The translations under genes and the position numbers were made by a program. This document shows positions 48,559 through 60,212 of a stretch of 64,000 nt of DNA, one piece after another. The notes under the pieces were generated by a model, which was not told the DNA's origin, did no database searches, and worked only from the letters and a program-made list of their open reading frames with translations. This stretch comes from Ailurus styani (taxonomy: Eukaryota; Chordata; Mammalia; Carnivora; Ailuridae), in contig LNAC01001239.1 of assembly GCA_002007465.1 (NCBI GenBank), positions 147,709 to 211,708 on the forward strand, written 5' to 3'. The stretch's first letter is position 1; every line of letters begins with the position of its first letter.

Positions 48559-49340
48559 CTGCTGGGCAGGGTGAGATAAGAATGATAAAAGATCAAACCA
48601 GGGTGATCAGACACCATTGCTTCCTTGCTGTTTTTGATAGGAGTTAATAGGCTGTGGTCACAGAAAGCAACTTGTCTGTCCCCTTGAAGGGAAAAGCTAT
48701 CCTCTAATATGAGGAAGAGAGTGTGGCCTCATATATGAGGAGCAGGGAGAGACAGAGCTGTAGATGCTCTGTGCACTGGCCTCATGAACAGGTGACAGAG
48801 GAGGAGACTAAACTCTCCCTGTCATAATCATGGCTCCTCCCGCAGAGGGAATCCAAAAAAGTTGCTTCCACCATTCTGCATACATCGTGTTGACTATTAT
48901 CTGCAGTATCCAAGTGACTACTGTTCCTGAGGCCTTACTGACTCTCACACATTCTGACTCCAATGAACATTTTCTCAATATTTTGATATGACATGCATCT
49001 ATTCTCCCATTTCCTCTCTTGCTAACAAAATTCCTGCTGACATTCTGATACGCTTCTCACCTGGGTTTTAACCACTCAGGAGAGAACAGCTGATTACAGG
49101 AATCCCTGGGGTAGGTAAGTTCATGTGTGTCTACTCTCTGTAGGTTATTCAACATGAGAGGGACTAATAAATTGAGGCCTACACAACTACCACATGAAAA
49201 TAGGTGACATGGCTAAAGGGGATATTCTGCTATTGGATGAATGGATGAAATAGTTATAGGCCACACTTTCCATTTATCCTTGGATGTGAGGTCTCCAGAG
49301 GTCACCAGGAAAATTCATAGTCCACAGCCTAAAGAGTTAC
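48559..49340 (-). other. Intron between d2 and c2
   Basis: No exon seen. Part of it resembles 43700-43990, the equivalent position beside the d4 exon. Confidence 0.55.
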
Positions 49341-49374
49341 CTGGGACACACTGGGTGTTGTCCATTTTGACTTT
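49341..49374 (-). pseudogene. NBPF-like small exon d2 (34 bp)
   Basis: The acceptor CTTACAG (AG at 49376-49375) and donor CAG|GTAACT (49340-49339) delimit 34 bp reading 'ESQNGQHPVCPR'. Relative to 52 bp it has lost 18 bases, a multiple of three, so the phase is kept. Confidence 0.75.
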
Positions 49375-50355
49375 CTGTAAGTAAGTTCAGAGACAGCAGG
49401 TCACACTAAGGAAATCACACTGCTGTGTTACCAACACAGTGACCACACACATGGCAAGGACAGTAAGATTCTGAGTGCAAGACCACACTGCTCTGGCAGG
49501 GATATTCCAGGATGCCTAAGGTTAAGTCTTATAGGATTGGACAGGACTGTCCCTCGACCTGCTGGGGAAATTCTCTTCCTTGTTCCCTACAAATGTCCCC
49601 AATATCCTCCTCTGATGTGAGTCTGTGAGAATAGTTCATAATATATTTTCCCACAGAAGTCCTGGGGAAGAGCCCAGGCACTTGCTTTAAGTGTTGTTGC
49701 AAAACATGATAATTCCATGATATGTCATGTTTCTTAATGTTTCACAGGAATTTATACTTGAGACTAGACTAGTGAATCAATCGTAGAAACCCTCAAATCA
49801 AAAACAATCTTTGGTCCTCTCCTGAAACAAAAGGCATTTCTGGTTTGAATGATGCCAGAGCCCAACCTTCCTTCACAGAAGCACACATGCAAGGTAATGA
49901 CAAAGTTGTCTTCAAATGACTGCTTAGCTAACTTGAGCCAGCATAGAGAAGAGAGCTACTGAAAATGAGACCAGTGAAATGAAGGAAAGCCCCTTATGCC
50001 ACCCTACAACGTTGGACAGGCCTAGAACCTCAAGAGATATTGATCCTAAAGAGAAAGTATCAGTGCATCTAACAACAGACATTTGATCCAAGTAGGATAT
50101 CTGTAATAACTTTGTGGATGAGGTAGGTCGAGATGGTAGCCCCTGACACAGGTGCAGTGGCCTGACACTGGGGCCATGGAGGCCGAAGCATCACACCTGA
50201 CTAGGATGGTTGAAGGCTCCCTGACTCACCTGACGTCTCTGTTTGCAAATGCATTATGTCCAGATTTACATCAATGTGTGTCTATAAGGCCTATGCATAG
50301 AGATGACCTTCCTCAGTGTAGAGAAGTTGTGTAGGACAAGGAATATGGACACTAC
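49375..50355 (-). other. Intron between c1 and d2
   Basis: No exon or mobile element recognised. Confidence 0.5.
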
Positions 50356-50568
50356 TTGGGGGCCACATGGAGTTTCATCCGCTTTGGAATAGGGCCATCA
50401 GAGTTTACATCTGGGGCAGAGCCGAATTCCTGTTCATCTGATGGGAATTTGCCATCACTGTAAGACTGGTCGCTGTCACACCCTTCTTGCAGAATTGGAG
50501 ATGGCAAAACACATTCAACCTCTGTGTCATGTAGGACTTCCATCTTTGCAACTTCCTGCTGTTCCATG
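50356..50568 (-). pseudogene. NBPF-like large exon c1, open
   Basis: The frame reads 'QQEVAKMEVLHDTEVECVL' and 'SDGKFPSDEQEFGSAPDV', parallel to exon c2 and to the human NBPF exon with KEVPEDSLEECAITCSNS. The acceptor position used by the sister exon (CAGCAG) is AAGCAT here. The upstream CAAAG (AG at 50570-50569) would serve and adds exactly one codon. The donor is CCCAA|GTAGTG at 50355-50354. No internal stop occurs. Confidence 0.82.
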
Positions 50569-51391
50569 CTTTGCCAAGTAAGACAGGAATGACTGAAGAT
50601 CAAACAAGGAGGATCAAAGAGTGTGGCATCCTAGCTAGTTTTGATGGGAGTAAATAGGGATTGGACACTAGAAGCAGAGTGCTGTCATCTGTAGAGGGAC
50701 AAAGGTATCCATCCCACCAGAGACAGAGTGGGGCTGCCACGGGGTGGAAGAGTAGCAACAGAATATACTCAGAGCACCAGCCACAGAAGAACTGAAAAAG
50801 CGTGAGACTCAACCATCCCAGTATGGTGCACTCACAACATGAAGCACGGATGGAGACCAGGCCAGGGGCATCCACCCTGTGCCTGAGTCGGGTTGACTTT
50901 AATAGAGGTTGATCAAGTGGTTCCAGCTCTGGAGCCCTTGCAGATTTCAGAAATGTGTGCCTTCAAAGCACCTTTGCATTGTGTGTGTCACATGACACCC
51001 CAAGTTTTTGGTTTTTGGTTAATTACTTCTCTTGTTGTTTAGTTTTGCTAGTTGTCTGTCTACCAATCCTGTTGCTGGTCACCACACTACCATGGACCTT
51101 AGAAAACCATGTAGGAATTCGATATGCATCTCCTCCTGGTTTCCATTTATGGGCAAAAATGGGCATTTTGTCAGTACCGGGAATCCAAAGGCTGCTCAGT
51201 CATCTTCCTCTTACCAGCCCCACGGAGACAACAGACAAGCAGGCGCACGGGGTCATCCTGGGTTGACCATCTGCAGTCTTGCTCATTCTTGCATCTGCCT
51301 TCCAGGACTCTCTTAACCTCACTTACTATTCTTCCTACATCCCTGTGTATTTTTACCCACACTTTTCCAGTTCCTGAATAGTCATTGTCAC
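50569..51391 (-). other. Intron between d1 and c1
   Basis: No exon or mobile element recognised. Confidence 0.5.
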
Positions 51392-51437
51392 CTGGGGGTC
51401 TGTGCTTCTTCCTCTTTCTCCTTATTGTTTTGATTTT
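51392..51437 (-). pseudogene. NBPF-like small exon d1 (46 bp)
   Basis: The acceptor CTTTGCAG (AG at 51439-51438) and donor CCCCAG|GTGACA (51391-51390) delimit 46 bp reading 'ENQNNKEKEEEAQTPR'. It is 6 bases shorter than 52 bp, again a multiple of three. The acidic centre resembles the human EVEEDQD segment. Confidence 0.78.
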
Positions 51438-52474
51438 CTGCAAAGAAATCCAGAATTGTCCCATCAACTCTTTCCCATATGACCACTATCAACACATTGG
51501 CTTCTATGGGCGGGGAGACATCAGCATCTTTGTGTGACTAGATATTCTACTGAGTTTAGGGCCTGTCTTTAAGAATTTCTGTGGCGTAGGTTTCTGATCC
51601 TTCAGGCAGTGTGTCTCTGATTCTGAGGTTCAGCATCACTGAACCTGGGCAGCAGTTTCTACTGTCTCTCCTTGTCCATATCAGGGGATGCTTGTCCAGG
51701 TTCTATCCTGACTTCTGAAAAACCTGTCGACAGGGCAGCCTGCCCCACGTCCCACCACAGGCACAGACTCTCTGTGCGCTCACGCCTCTCACACAGAGCC
51801 TCCTCCTGGCCCTCACTACAGGACAATCACCCTTTCCCCCATCCCTCCAACGGGGACCTCATGGACCCCCATGTGGGCTTCAGTATTATCAAGGGGACGT
51901 CTGTCTCATTATGAAAGTGATCCAGTCTAAACAGTGTTCCCACCTCCATGTCCTACTGCGTCCAGTACCTCATCCACCTGCACATGGTGGCTTTCTTTGC
52001 TTTTGACATGCATTTGTGAATTTTACCCATCTGATCTCTCTAGCGACAACAGTGTATTTGATGTACATTACAGATGAGGAGACAGATATGGAGAAAGTGA
52101 AATACACTGTGTCACCCACAATTAATACAGAGGGGGCCGGTCTGGGAACTGCCACTTATGCAGGGATCCTTGCACACTAACAAGCTGCCTCCTGTCACAT
52201 TCCCCTGTTGGTGCTCTTACACTGGTGGATGCTGCCTCCTACCCCTGAGGCTGCACTCCCTCAAGGTTGAAGCAGACATGTGGACCAGTGTGACCTCCAC
52301 CCTGTGCATTGCTCCTCTCTGCTACCGCCTTCCAGTCCTGGTCCTCTCACGGCCCCACGCGCGATGGGCCACCCAGGACAGCTGCTGGCAACAGTGTGAG
52401 GGCAGGCACCGAGTCTCTTAGGAGCCCGGGGTCTTAAAGCAGCGCAGTGCAGTCAGGGCCCGTGGCCATGTTAC
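51438..52474 (-). other. Intron between the coiled-coil exon and d1
   Basis: No exon or young mobile element recognised. Confidence 0.5.
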
Positions 52475-52689
52475 CTGGGCTGAGCTTCCGGGCAACGCAC
52501 TTGGCCAGCCTGCGTCCCTCAGCCAGTTGTTCTGGGAAGGCCTGCCCTTGGAACTGCTCAGCTTCATCTTGGGTGAGGAGGTCCTCAAGGTCCTTTCCGA
52601 GGTGTTGGGAAAGATCTTTCCCTTCCCTTAACTTCTCATACAAGTGCGTCAGCTCTTCCTCTTTCTCTTCAATTAGGACATGGCATTGC
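52475..52689 (-). pseudogene. NBPF-like coiled-coil exon (215 bp), intact
   Basis: The acceptor GCACCTCAG (AG at 52691-52690) and donor CCCAG|GTAACA (52474-52473) frame a fully open exon. It contains 'EEELTHLYEKLREGKDLSQ' and 'EQLAEGRRLAKCVARKLSPG'. Human NBPF reads ERELTQLREKLREGRDASR and EQLAEGCRLAQHLVQKLSPE at the same places. The parent gene PDE4DIP is more distant here (FREQLAQGSQLTERLTSKLS). The split arginine codon (AG|G) at the 5' edge is as in the family. This is the best conserved exon of the array and the main anchor for the identification. Confidence 0.92.
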
Positions 52690-53309
52690 CTGAGGTGCGA
52701 CAGAGAAAACATTTTCAAATGCAAGGAGTTGAGCAATAGATGCTAAGAGCTGTCATGGAGATTTCTGGCAGAATTTCCCTGAAGAGCCCTCAAAGCCGAA
52801 TTCTGGCATGTGTGGTGACCTGTCTGTGGTAGAGAAAGAAGAAGGTAAAAAAAAGGACTCCTGGGTATCAGAACGTGTTCCTGTTAACGCCCTTGACATC
52901 CCTCGCATCTTTCCTTCTGTAAACAAAGCCAAGGAAGCTCCTAAGCACACTTCAGAGAGCTGTCCCTTCAGCTGCTCACCGGGAACACACCCATGTCCCT
53001 GGAAAACAACCTAGACTGCCGCGTTCAGTGATTGGACACAGCTCCAGACAAAGAAGCAGGGCCAGTACAGCTGGCGTTAACTGGTGAGCTCAAGAGAATG
53101 TGAGGGTGAGGAGGACAGCATTTTCTGATAGAAAGGATGATGGGCTATAGGCTGGCAGGTCCTGACTGTTACATGTAAGTGAGGTGTTGATCTCACAACA
53201 TTGTAAATGTCCTAAGTTTGAGGAATTGTTCCCTTGAATATGGTGACTTTGGTTCTACTATTTTTTTTAGAAAAACTGCATGTGGTGCATAAACAATCAA
53301 TCTTGGAAC

Positions 53310-53347
53310 ACTTTAAAAATAAAATGAAATAAAATAAAATAAATAAA
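53310..53347. repeat. (AAAAT)n short tandem repeat
   Basis: Repeated AAAAT/AAATA units immediately 5' of an L1 3' fragment. Confidence 0.9.
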
Positions 53348-53357
53348 AGAGAAAGAA

Positions 53358-53560
53358 TGAGGCTCTGACCTACCATAAGAGATTCCTAATCTCACAAAAT
53401 AAACTGAGGGTTACTGCGGGGTGGGAGGGTATGGATAGGGTGGATGGGTTATGGACATTGGGGAGGGTTTGTGCAATGGTGAATCCTGTCAAAGGTGTAA
53501 GCCTGATGGTTCACAGACCTGTACGTTTGGGGCAAAAATGAAGAAAAAAAGAAAAAAGAA
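53358..53560 (+). mobile_element. LINE-1 3' UTR fragment
   Basis: Sense L1 3' signature: 'ACTGAGGGTTACTGCGGGG', 'GACATTGGGGAGGGTTTGTG', 'CACAGACCTGTACGTTTGGG' and an A-rich end. Confidence 0.85.
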
Positions 53561-53743
53561 TGTGCATCTAAGTCAGCAGAGTCCATCTTTTGTCAATCAC
53601 TATTGTCTTAATTGTTTTAGGTATGTTTGTAAAACGTTCCTGCCTTGACAGTTTCTGCCCTTCTCTGGGCCCAGACTGGTTGATGCCCCAAGTCAGAGAT
53701 GCCCACAGCTTACCTCCAGCCTTCCACACAGCGCTCTCCTGAC

Positions 53744-53840
53744 CTGAGCTTTTCAGCCAGCGTGTCTGACCACTTCAACTTCTCGAACGGCACCTTCTAT
53801 CACAGCACGGATTCGATGAAGTTGGTGGACTGTTCACACT
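53744..53840 (-). pseudogene. NBPF-like upstream coiled-coil exon with two stops
   Basis: The acceptor ATCTCTGTTTCTCAG (AG at 53842-53841) and donor CTCAG|GTCAGG (53743-53742) delimit 97 bp. The frame reads 'CEQSTNFIESVL', then TGA TAG, then 'KVPFEKLKWSDTLAEKLR'. It resembles the human exon CKDLIKFML...KLAEQLKQAEELR and ends in the same split codon that the 52.6-kb exon completes. Two adjacent stops disable it unless an indel explains them. Similarity is moderate, so position and phase carry much of the argument. Confidence 0.55.
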
Positions 53841-54786
53841 CTGAGAAACAGAGATGCCTGCCTCAGTGGAAAGGTGGATATGCAGCTGTGCTCACTGCCT
53901 TCTCGGGAGGAGGCAGGGTCCATCCCAGGCAGATGGAACCCGGTCACCAGGCTCTGTGCTGGGAGCTCCACATCTCATTCCTCAGCCTCCCGACTACAGG
54001 ACCCTCGATTACTCCCTGGCTTAGAGCCAAGGAAAGAGCAGCCCCAGGACACAGATAGGAGCTACACTCTGTGATTCACTGGGATTTGGCAGAGTCAGAA
54101 TTCCTATCCCCTGACACTGATGCTGATCATGGCCACTCCAGGAGGCCTAGCAGCATCTTAAGTAAAGCACTAAGCTGGGAACATATGTCAGGCCCCAAGG
54201 ATTATGCAACAGGTGGGTCTCATGAGCTGGTATTTCTATACTGAACAAGTGTCTCCAAAGTAAAAATTGAGCCAGATACACCTGTGTGAACTAGCATGCA
54301 TGAAACCAGTAGGACCTGAAAGGAACACAGCCAAAACTAATAACGTTTGTGTTATTAAAAGCAGTAGAATTATGAAGAGTTTACATGGTGCCAGACTCTG
54401 CTCTGAGAGCTTTCCAAGAAATTCCTCAGTCTTCATTCTGACTCAGAGAAGTAGTTCTCAGGACAGTAGTAAGTTAACAGAGGTGGAAACTAAGGCATGG
54501 GAACATAGGCATCATGGGTTTGAGTCCAGTGAGACTGACTCAGAGGCCATGCTCATCACCCCTCTGCTGTGTTACATCCACCTCAAGCCCTCAGGTATTA
54601 TCTCTTTTCATCATCTGCACAACTGGTTTCCCACAGTTCTTTGATGATTATCAGGAAAGTTGTAAACAAAACATAGAGCTGGGGACCGAGGAGAAGAAAC
54701 CCAAACACATGATGGGTTACAAACCATTGAAATCATGTAGGTGTAATGAGAACTGAGGGGTGAGGATACAGGAATCCTATACTTAC

Positions 54787-54942
54787 CGTCAGGAACAATT
54801 TGAACAACACCAAACCGCACTGGAGAGTCAGTAAGCACCAAAACAAGGTTCAAGATGCCAGAGCTGGGAGCTGAAGGCACTGCTCGTAGCTCATACTTGA
54901 ACTGGAATGACCGAGCGAGCACTCAGAATTCCAGCTAACGGT
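54787..54942 (-). other. Candidate exon, unidentified
   Basis: The minus strand has an AAGTGCAG acceptor (54944-54943) and a consensus donor CCTGACG|GTAAGTATAG (54786-54785). One frame is open in its 3' two thirds, with 'SSGILNLVLVLTDSPVRF', but a stop lies upstream in that frame. I do not recognise the protein. Confidence 0.3.
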
Positions 54943-55226
54943 CTGCACTTACACTAACAGAATGGAATGTCCAAGGTGTCAGTGGAGCTGGGGGAGCCAC
55001 TGCCTTCCTGGTGCCAAGGCCATGCTGATCCACAAGGCTGACTGGTCTCCCCTGAAGGGCACCCCTGATGGGGACCACCCCTCAGGGGCCGCTCTCAATA
55101 ATTGTCTACACTTGTGCTGATACCACAGATCCCATCTCTTCCTACAAAATTATCTCATCCTACTTCTCATTGTTCTTTCTTATGTGTGTATCAAATCATC
55201 AGGGCAGAAATACTTCCCCAAGAAGT
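54943..55226. other. Unassigned DNA
   Basis: Nothing recognised. Confidence 0.4.
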
Positions 55227-55383
55227 TTTCTTTTTTCTTCCTCTGTATTTGAGAGAGAGAGAGAGAATGGGAGACAGTAGAGGGAGAGAGTGTGATAAGG
55301 GGCTCAATCTCACAACCCATGAGATCATGACCGAAGCCTAAACCCGAGTCAGAGCCATAACCACCTAAACTTCAGACACCCCC
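55227..55383 (-). mobile_element. Carnivore SINE, antisense, diverged
   Basis: (GA)n centre, 'CACAACCCATGAGATCATGA' and a degraded antisense head. Confidence 0.8.
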
Positions 55384-55849
55384 TCAACAGGTTTTCTTAA
55401 GGTCTCTCATTAATTCATCTCACTTCTCTTTAAGGTAAAAAAGATCTTAATACTTTTCCAATAAGGGAAATTGCTAAAGTTGTACACTATCATGATGATC
55501 TTCACTACGTCTTCTCTAGTTTTGTTTTTTTTTCTTCTAACCATTAGAAACACAAGAGAAATGGACTAGCAGTTTAGTTATCTTTAGTTGTTTGTATTTG
55601 AAGAGCTTTTCAATTTATTTAGATCTTCCTCCATTCAAAATACTTTCTTAGGATGTACATAGTAAATAAAGCTTTTTTAAAAAACGAAAACAAAACAAAA
55701 ACAAAAAACAAAACAAAAACACAAGAGGAAAACCAGAGTTAGTTTATGTAATTAATTTTGAAAATTGTTTTCTTTCCTAACTCTCTCAATATTCTTCTTC
55801 CTGCATCTCTGTTTTATGGAGGTTTCTTTTCCTTTCAGGTGGACATATA

Positions 55850-57140
55850 ATTTCAGTTTTCTTTGATAATTACCTGGGAGTTGCATTGTTGTGTCATGTG
55901 TAACCCTATGTTTAACTCTTTGAGGAAATGCCAAACACTTTTCCAAAGCAAAGCAATGACACCATTTTACATTCCCACCAGGAACGTGTAAGAATTCTAT
56001 TTCTCCACAACCTTCCCAACATATGTATTGTCTCTTTGTTTTAATTCATACTGGTGGGGTGAAGTGGGATCTCACTGACTTTAGATTTGTATTTTCCTAA
56101 TGACTAATGATATTGAGCTACTTTTCAATGTGTTCATTGTTGCATTGGTATTATCCGCTAGATAAAGTCTATTCAAACTCTTTTTCCCATTCTTATATTG
56201 GCTGTTTTTTTACTGCATGTTATACAAGCTTTCTTTAAATGTATTCTAGATCGCAGAGCTCCATCAGATACACAGTTTACAAATATTTCTCCCACTCTGT
56301 GGATTGGCTCTTCCCTTCCATGATAGTGTCCTTGGAAACAAAATGCTTTTTACTTTGGTGAGATCCAGTTCATCTGTTCATTCTTGAGTTACTGGTACAT
56401 TTTAAGAAACCAGCTTCTAACCCCAAATCATGAAGATTTAAAACTATATGTTCCTCAATACATTGCTTTTGAAGAACTTTCCTGGGTTTTAGTGTGTGGT
56501 GGACATTATTTAATAATGTCTCTTGACTGTTGACTGATATTTTCCTCCGTGGATATTCATGTGTCTGTTTTCCCTCCTATGGAGCGTGCCACAGCCTGTC
56601 ACAGAGATTTTGGAAATGGTGTCATTCAATATCCTGGCTTTGGTTCAGGGAGAGGCCTGGTTCTATAGTTGAGCTGGTCTTAACTTCACCCACAATTTCA
56701 CAGATTGCTCAGGGCCTTTAGAGTGAGTAGTTGATGATCTTTCTGAGGAACACTTATCTGGTAGTCCAGATCGTTATAGGGCTAGGGTGGACTTCCTCAG
56801 TCCCCTCCAGATGGAGAAGACTGCAGGGATTGGACCCAGTCAAGACTCTCATTTCTGGTCTTAATGGAGAGTAGACATGATTCAGAGTTTTGGGAAAGTT
56901 GTTCAATACAAACAGATTCCTCTTCAATCTTTTTATTATATACATGATTTCTTTCTAGAAAAGAGCAAAGGATATTTAATTTAGAACAACTTATCTGTAC
57001 TTTGCCAATTGTCTGTGCCTTTTAAAATGTGTAAAGGACAATTCAAGTTCAAATATATTCTTAGCAAACATTACAATTCCCATACACTATCAGGTGATCA
57101 TACTCACTACTAGGAAGTATCTTATTACTCAGGTGTTATC
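55850..57140 (-). mobile_element. Old LINE-1 3' half, antisense
   Basis: Antisense L1 text such as 'TTTACATTCCCACCAGGAAC', 'CTCTTCCCTTCCATGATAGT' and 'TTTTTACTTTGGTGAGATCC'. Diverged. Confidence 0.75.
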
Positions 57141-57246
57141 CTTTTCCTGATGAGAAAAAGAAAAAAAAAACTCAGAAAGATTACAAAGTTTCCCAAGGGC
57201 ACAGATCTAGTGAAGAGAGAAGGGAGCATTAGAAACCATTTCTGGA

Positions 57247-57372
57247 GGCTCCTGGTTCACTCCTGGTTCGCTCAGACAGTTAAGCATCCAACTCTTGATC
57301 TCAGTTCAGGTCTTGATCTAACGGTTGTGAACTGGAGCCCTCTTGGCCCATTTGAAAAAAAAATACGGAAAA
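57247..57372 (+). mobile_element. Old SINE, sense, diverged
   Basis: A degraded head (GGCTCCTGGTTCACTCCTGG) followed by 'AGTTAAGCATCCAACTCTTG', ending in an A-run. Confidence 0.65.
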
Positions 57373-57399
57373 AAAACAATCTAGCAGATATCCTACTGT

Positions 57400-58140
57400 T
57401 TTTTCATATCTTCATTTGGGATGGGGATTTAAAAATATTTCTGCTCATTATTACACTAAGTTATTTCTCATTTTCTTTGTGATTTACAAGTTTCTTGATA
57501 TATTTTGGATGAATGTTTTGTCACATATACGTATTGAAAATAATCATTCCTGGTCTATAGATGGCCTGAAATTTTCATTTTTAAAGAATGTCTTATGGTA
57601 AAGAGAAGTATATTTTTTAATCTTTTATGAAGTACATTTTTTTATTTCCTATGAAGTACAATTTAATTTATTTTTTATGGTGAGTGCTATTGTGTCCTGT
57701 TTTAGAAATATTTGCCATGCCAACATTATGAAAATATTTCCTATTTTTCTTTTATAAATATGTACATATAGAAATTACATATAAATATGTAAGTTTTGCT
57801 TTCATATCATCAATTAATTTCAATATATTATGGGAAGTGTTTGTTAATATTTACTATTTTAAAGACAAATCATCTTTTTCTCTAGTACTTTTTACTGAAG
57901 AATATTGATATATATACACACATATATAAAATCAAAGAACTGTACATATTTTGTGGATATATTTTTGAATCTTTCCCCTTTCACTTTGATATACTTATGT
58001 TTATTCATATGTACTATGTTTTTTTTAATTACTGGAGGTATAGAATGAGTTTTGAAATTAAGTGGAGTGAGTCATCCATCTGAGTGCTTCTTCAAGATTG
58101 TCTTGTCTTACGTAGGTTCACTGATTTTCATATACATTTT
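57400..58140 (-). mobile_element. Old LINE-1, antisense (continued)
   Basis: AT-rich antisense L1-like sequence with 'ATGAATGTTTTGTCACATAT' and long TA/ATATAT tracts near 57905-57930. Confidence 0.55.
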
Positions 58141-58149
58141 CTTTACTTT

Positions 58150-58353
58150 TTTTCAAATGTTTTAATGTATTTGACGGAGGGAGGGAAAGCATGAGCACAA
58201 GTAGGGGGAGGGGCAGGCAGAGTGGCAGGCAGAGGGAGAAGCAGGCTTCCCTCGCAGCAGGGAACCCACTGCAGGGCTGGATCCCAGGATGCTAAGATCA
58301 TGACCTGAGCCGAATGCAGACGCTTAACCCACTGAGCCACCCAGGTGTCCCTT
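58150..58353 (-). mobile_element. Carnivore SINE, antisense
   Basis: 'GAGAAGCAGGCTTCCCTCGC', 'GATCATGACCTGAGCCGAA' and head 'CACTGAGCCACCCAGGTGTC'. Confidence 0.93.
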
Positions 58354-58944
58354 TAGATACATTTTGAAATTGGCTTATCAATTTCTTCATAAATACCTAC
58401 AGCGATACTGATCAAAATAAGGTTGATTTGTTATCCTAACAGAATCAGTCTTCCAATCCATGAACAGGCTGCCTCTTTCTCTGTTTACTAGGCTTCTTCA
58501 GTTTCTCTCACAACAGTTTTTAGGGGTCTTGCATCTGCTTCATCTTATATATTCATAAGCATTTAATAATCTCTGTTGCTTTTTAATTAATTTCATTTTC
58601 TCACCACTCATTGACACAATAGATTGTAAATCAACTTTATGATGGTATACTTTAGTTACATTAGACTGCATGGGTTTAAAGAATACAACTAAAATGCATT
58701 TTGATAGATGTACACACTGATCCACCTTCTGCTACAGTCAAGGTACAGGGCATTTCCCCTGTGTCACAGCTTCCCTTGGGCTCCTTTACTGTCCATCACT
58801 GCCTCCAGCCTCAGACCCAGGGAACCATCGCTACTAGACATCACTGCATTTTTAACAACTTCATCAGAAACATAACATACTCTTTAGTGTCTGCTTTCTT
58901 TCATACACTGCAGTGCAATGATTTTGAAATTCATCCATATTAGA
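58354..58944 (-). mobile_element. Old LINE-1-like sequence, antisense
   Basis: L1-like antisense sequence including 'CAGTGCAATGATTTTGAAAT' close to the next SINE. The assignment is weaker than for neighbouring pieces. Confidence 0.45.
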
Positions 58945-59140
58945 GGGCACCTGGGTGTCTCAGCTGGTTAAGCATCTGACTTCAGCTCAGGTCATGAGCT
59001 CAGGGTCTTGGGGTTAAGCCCCATGTCCCTTTCCCTGGTCCTCACGGAGCCTGCTTCTCCCTCTCCCTCTGCCGCTCCCCTTGCTTGTGCTCTCTCACTC
59101 TATCTAGTAAATAAATAAGATCTTAAGAAAATAAATAAAA
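58945..59140 (+). mobile_element. Carnivore SINE (complete; truncated in arm A)
   Basis: Head GAGGGCACCTGGGTGTCTCA and tail AAATAAATAAGATC. Its antisense counterpart at 33770-33886 stops halfway. Confidence 0.92.
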
Positions 59141-60007
59141 TCATCGATATTCATACCTGCATCAGTATTTCATGACATTTTTATTGCTAGGTAGGGTTTC
59201 GAAGCTTTGATGTTTGTTTGTACATTTATCTGTTCCTGGACTTTTGTGTCACTTCCAGTTTCAGGGCAATTATAGTTTGGGCATAATAATAGAGCTATTA
59301 TGACTATTCACATGAGGATCATTTTGTAGACATATTGTGCAAGTATCTAGGAATGGAATGACTGTCCATAGGATTTGTATTTGTTTAAACTTAGAAGTAA
59401 CTGGAAGTCAGCTTTTCAGCGTGGTGGTACTATTTTTCATTCCCACAGCCGTATGACACTTTCAAGTGTTTAATGTGGGGTTTCAGACATTCTGACTTTA
59501 GACATATCAAGAGATATGCATTGTATATAATTAAAGTCTAATGTTTAATACGTTTGAACGTATATATGGATCACCCCGATAGTGGATATATCTATCATCC
59601 CTGAAAGTTTCCTTGTGCTTCTATCAATTATTCTCTCATATTCCCTCCTCAAGAAACCACTGATTCGCTTTCTGTTACAATAGAATTATTTGCAATTTCT
59701 AAGGTTTTATATTAATAAAATCATGTGGTATGCACATTATCTTATTTTGATTTGTTTCCCTCAGAATATTATCTGAGCAAAGAAAATTTTCCTTACCTAT
59801 TTTGCAATGTATGTGAAGATATTACTCTGCAAAGATGAATAGTATTTCATGAGCTGGAAGTACCTCCATTTGTTTTGGTCATTTAAAAATAAAATAGAGT
59901 TTCTATCAATAAATTTTTGTGAATATATCTTTTTTTTTCATTTGAGTAGAATGGTGATGGCCTATGATAGTTATAGTTTTAATATTTTGAAGAATTTCCC
60001 AACATTT

Positions 60008-60212
60008 GGGGGGCTTGAGTGACTGAGTCAGTTAAGCATCTGACATTGATTCTGGCTCAGGTCATGGTCTCATTGGTGGTGAGATGGTGCCCCATGTAGG
60101 GCCCAGTGCTCAGTGGGGAGTGTGTTTGATTCTATCCCTCTCCCTCTCCCTCAGCCTCTTCCCCCACTTACTTTCACTCCCACTCTCTCAAATAAATCAA
60201 TCTAAAAAAAAC
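60008..60212 (+). mobile_element. Carnivore SINE (shared with arm A)
   Basis: A diverged head (GGGGGGCTTGAGTGACTGAG), 'GCTCAGGTCATGGTCTCAT' and tail CAAATAAATCAATC. Confidence 0.85.

Larger units (their letters stand above)
52690..53743 (-). other. Intron between the two coiled-coil exons
   Basis: Contains the L1 3' fragment and the (AAAAT)n repeat listed separately. Confidence 0.55.
44208..53840 (-). pseudogene. NBPF-like (Olduvai/DUF1220) exon array, decayed
   Basis: NBPF proteins consist of an N-terminal coiled-coil part followed by Olduvai (DUF1220) units, each encoded by a small (52 bp) and a large (about 173 bp) exon. Reading leftward here: a coiled-coil exon pair (53.8 and 52.6 kb), then small/large pairs 51.4/50.5, 49.4/48.5, 46.3/45.3 and a lone small exon at 44.2 kb. 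Splice sites are mostly intact and the small exons are open. The 53.8-kb exon has two stops and the 48.5-kb exon a frame shift, so most of the locus is probably not translated. The family is distinguished from its parent PDE4DIP by the repeated exon pairs and by the closer match of the coiled-coil exon. Non-primate mammals are known to carry few Olduvai copies. Confidence 0.82.

Noticed and set aside
53699..54058. Plus-strand open frame of 119 codons
   Set aside because: It lies opposite the NBPF-like coiled-coil exon and its flank. The minus-strand splice sites and similarity explain the region better.
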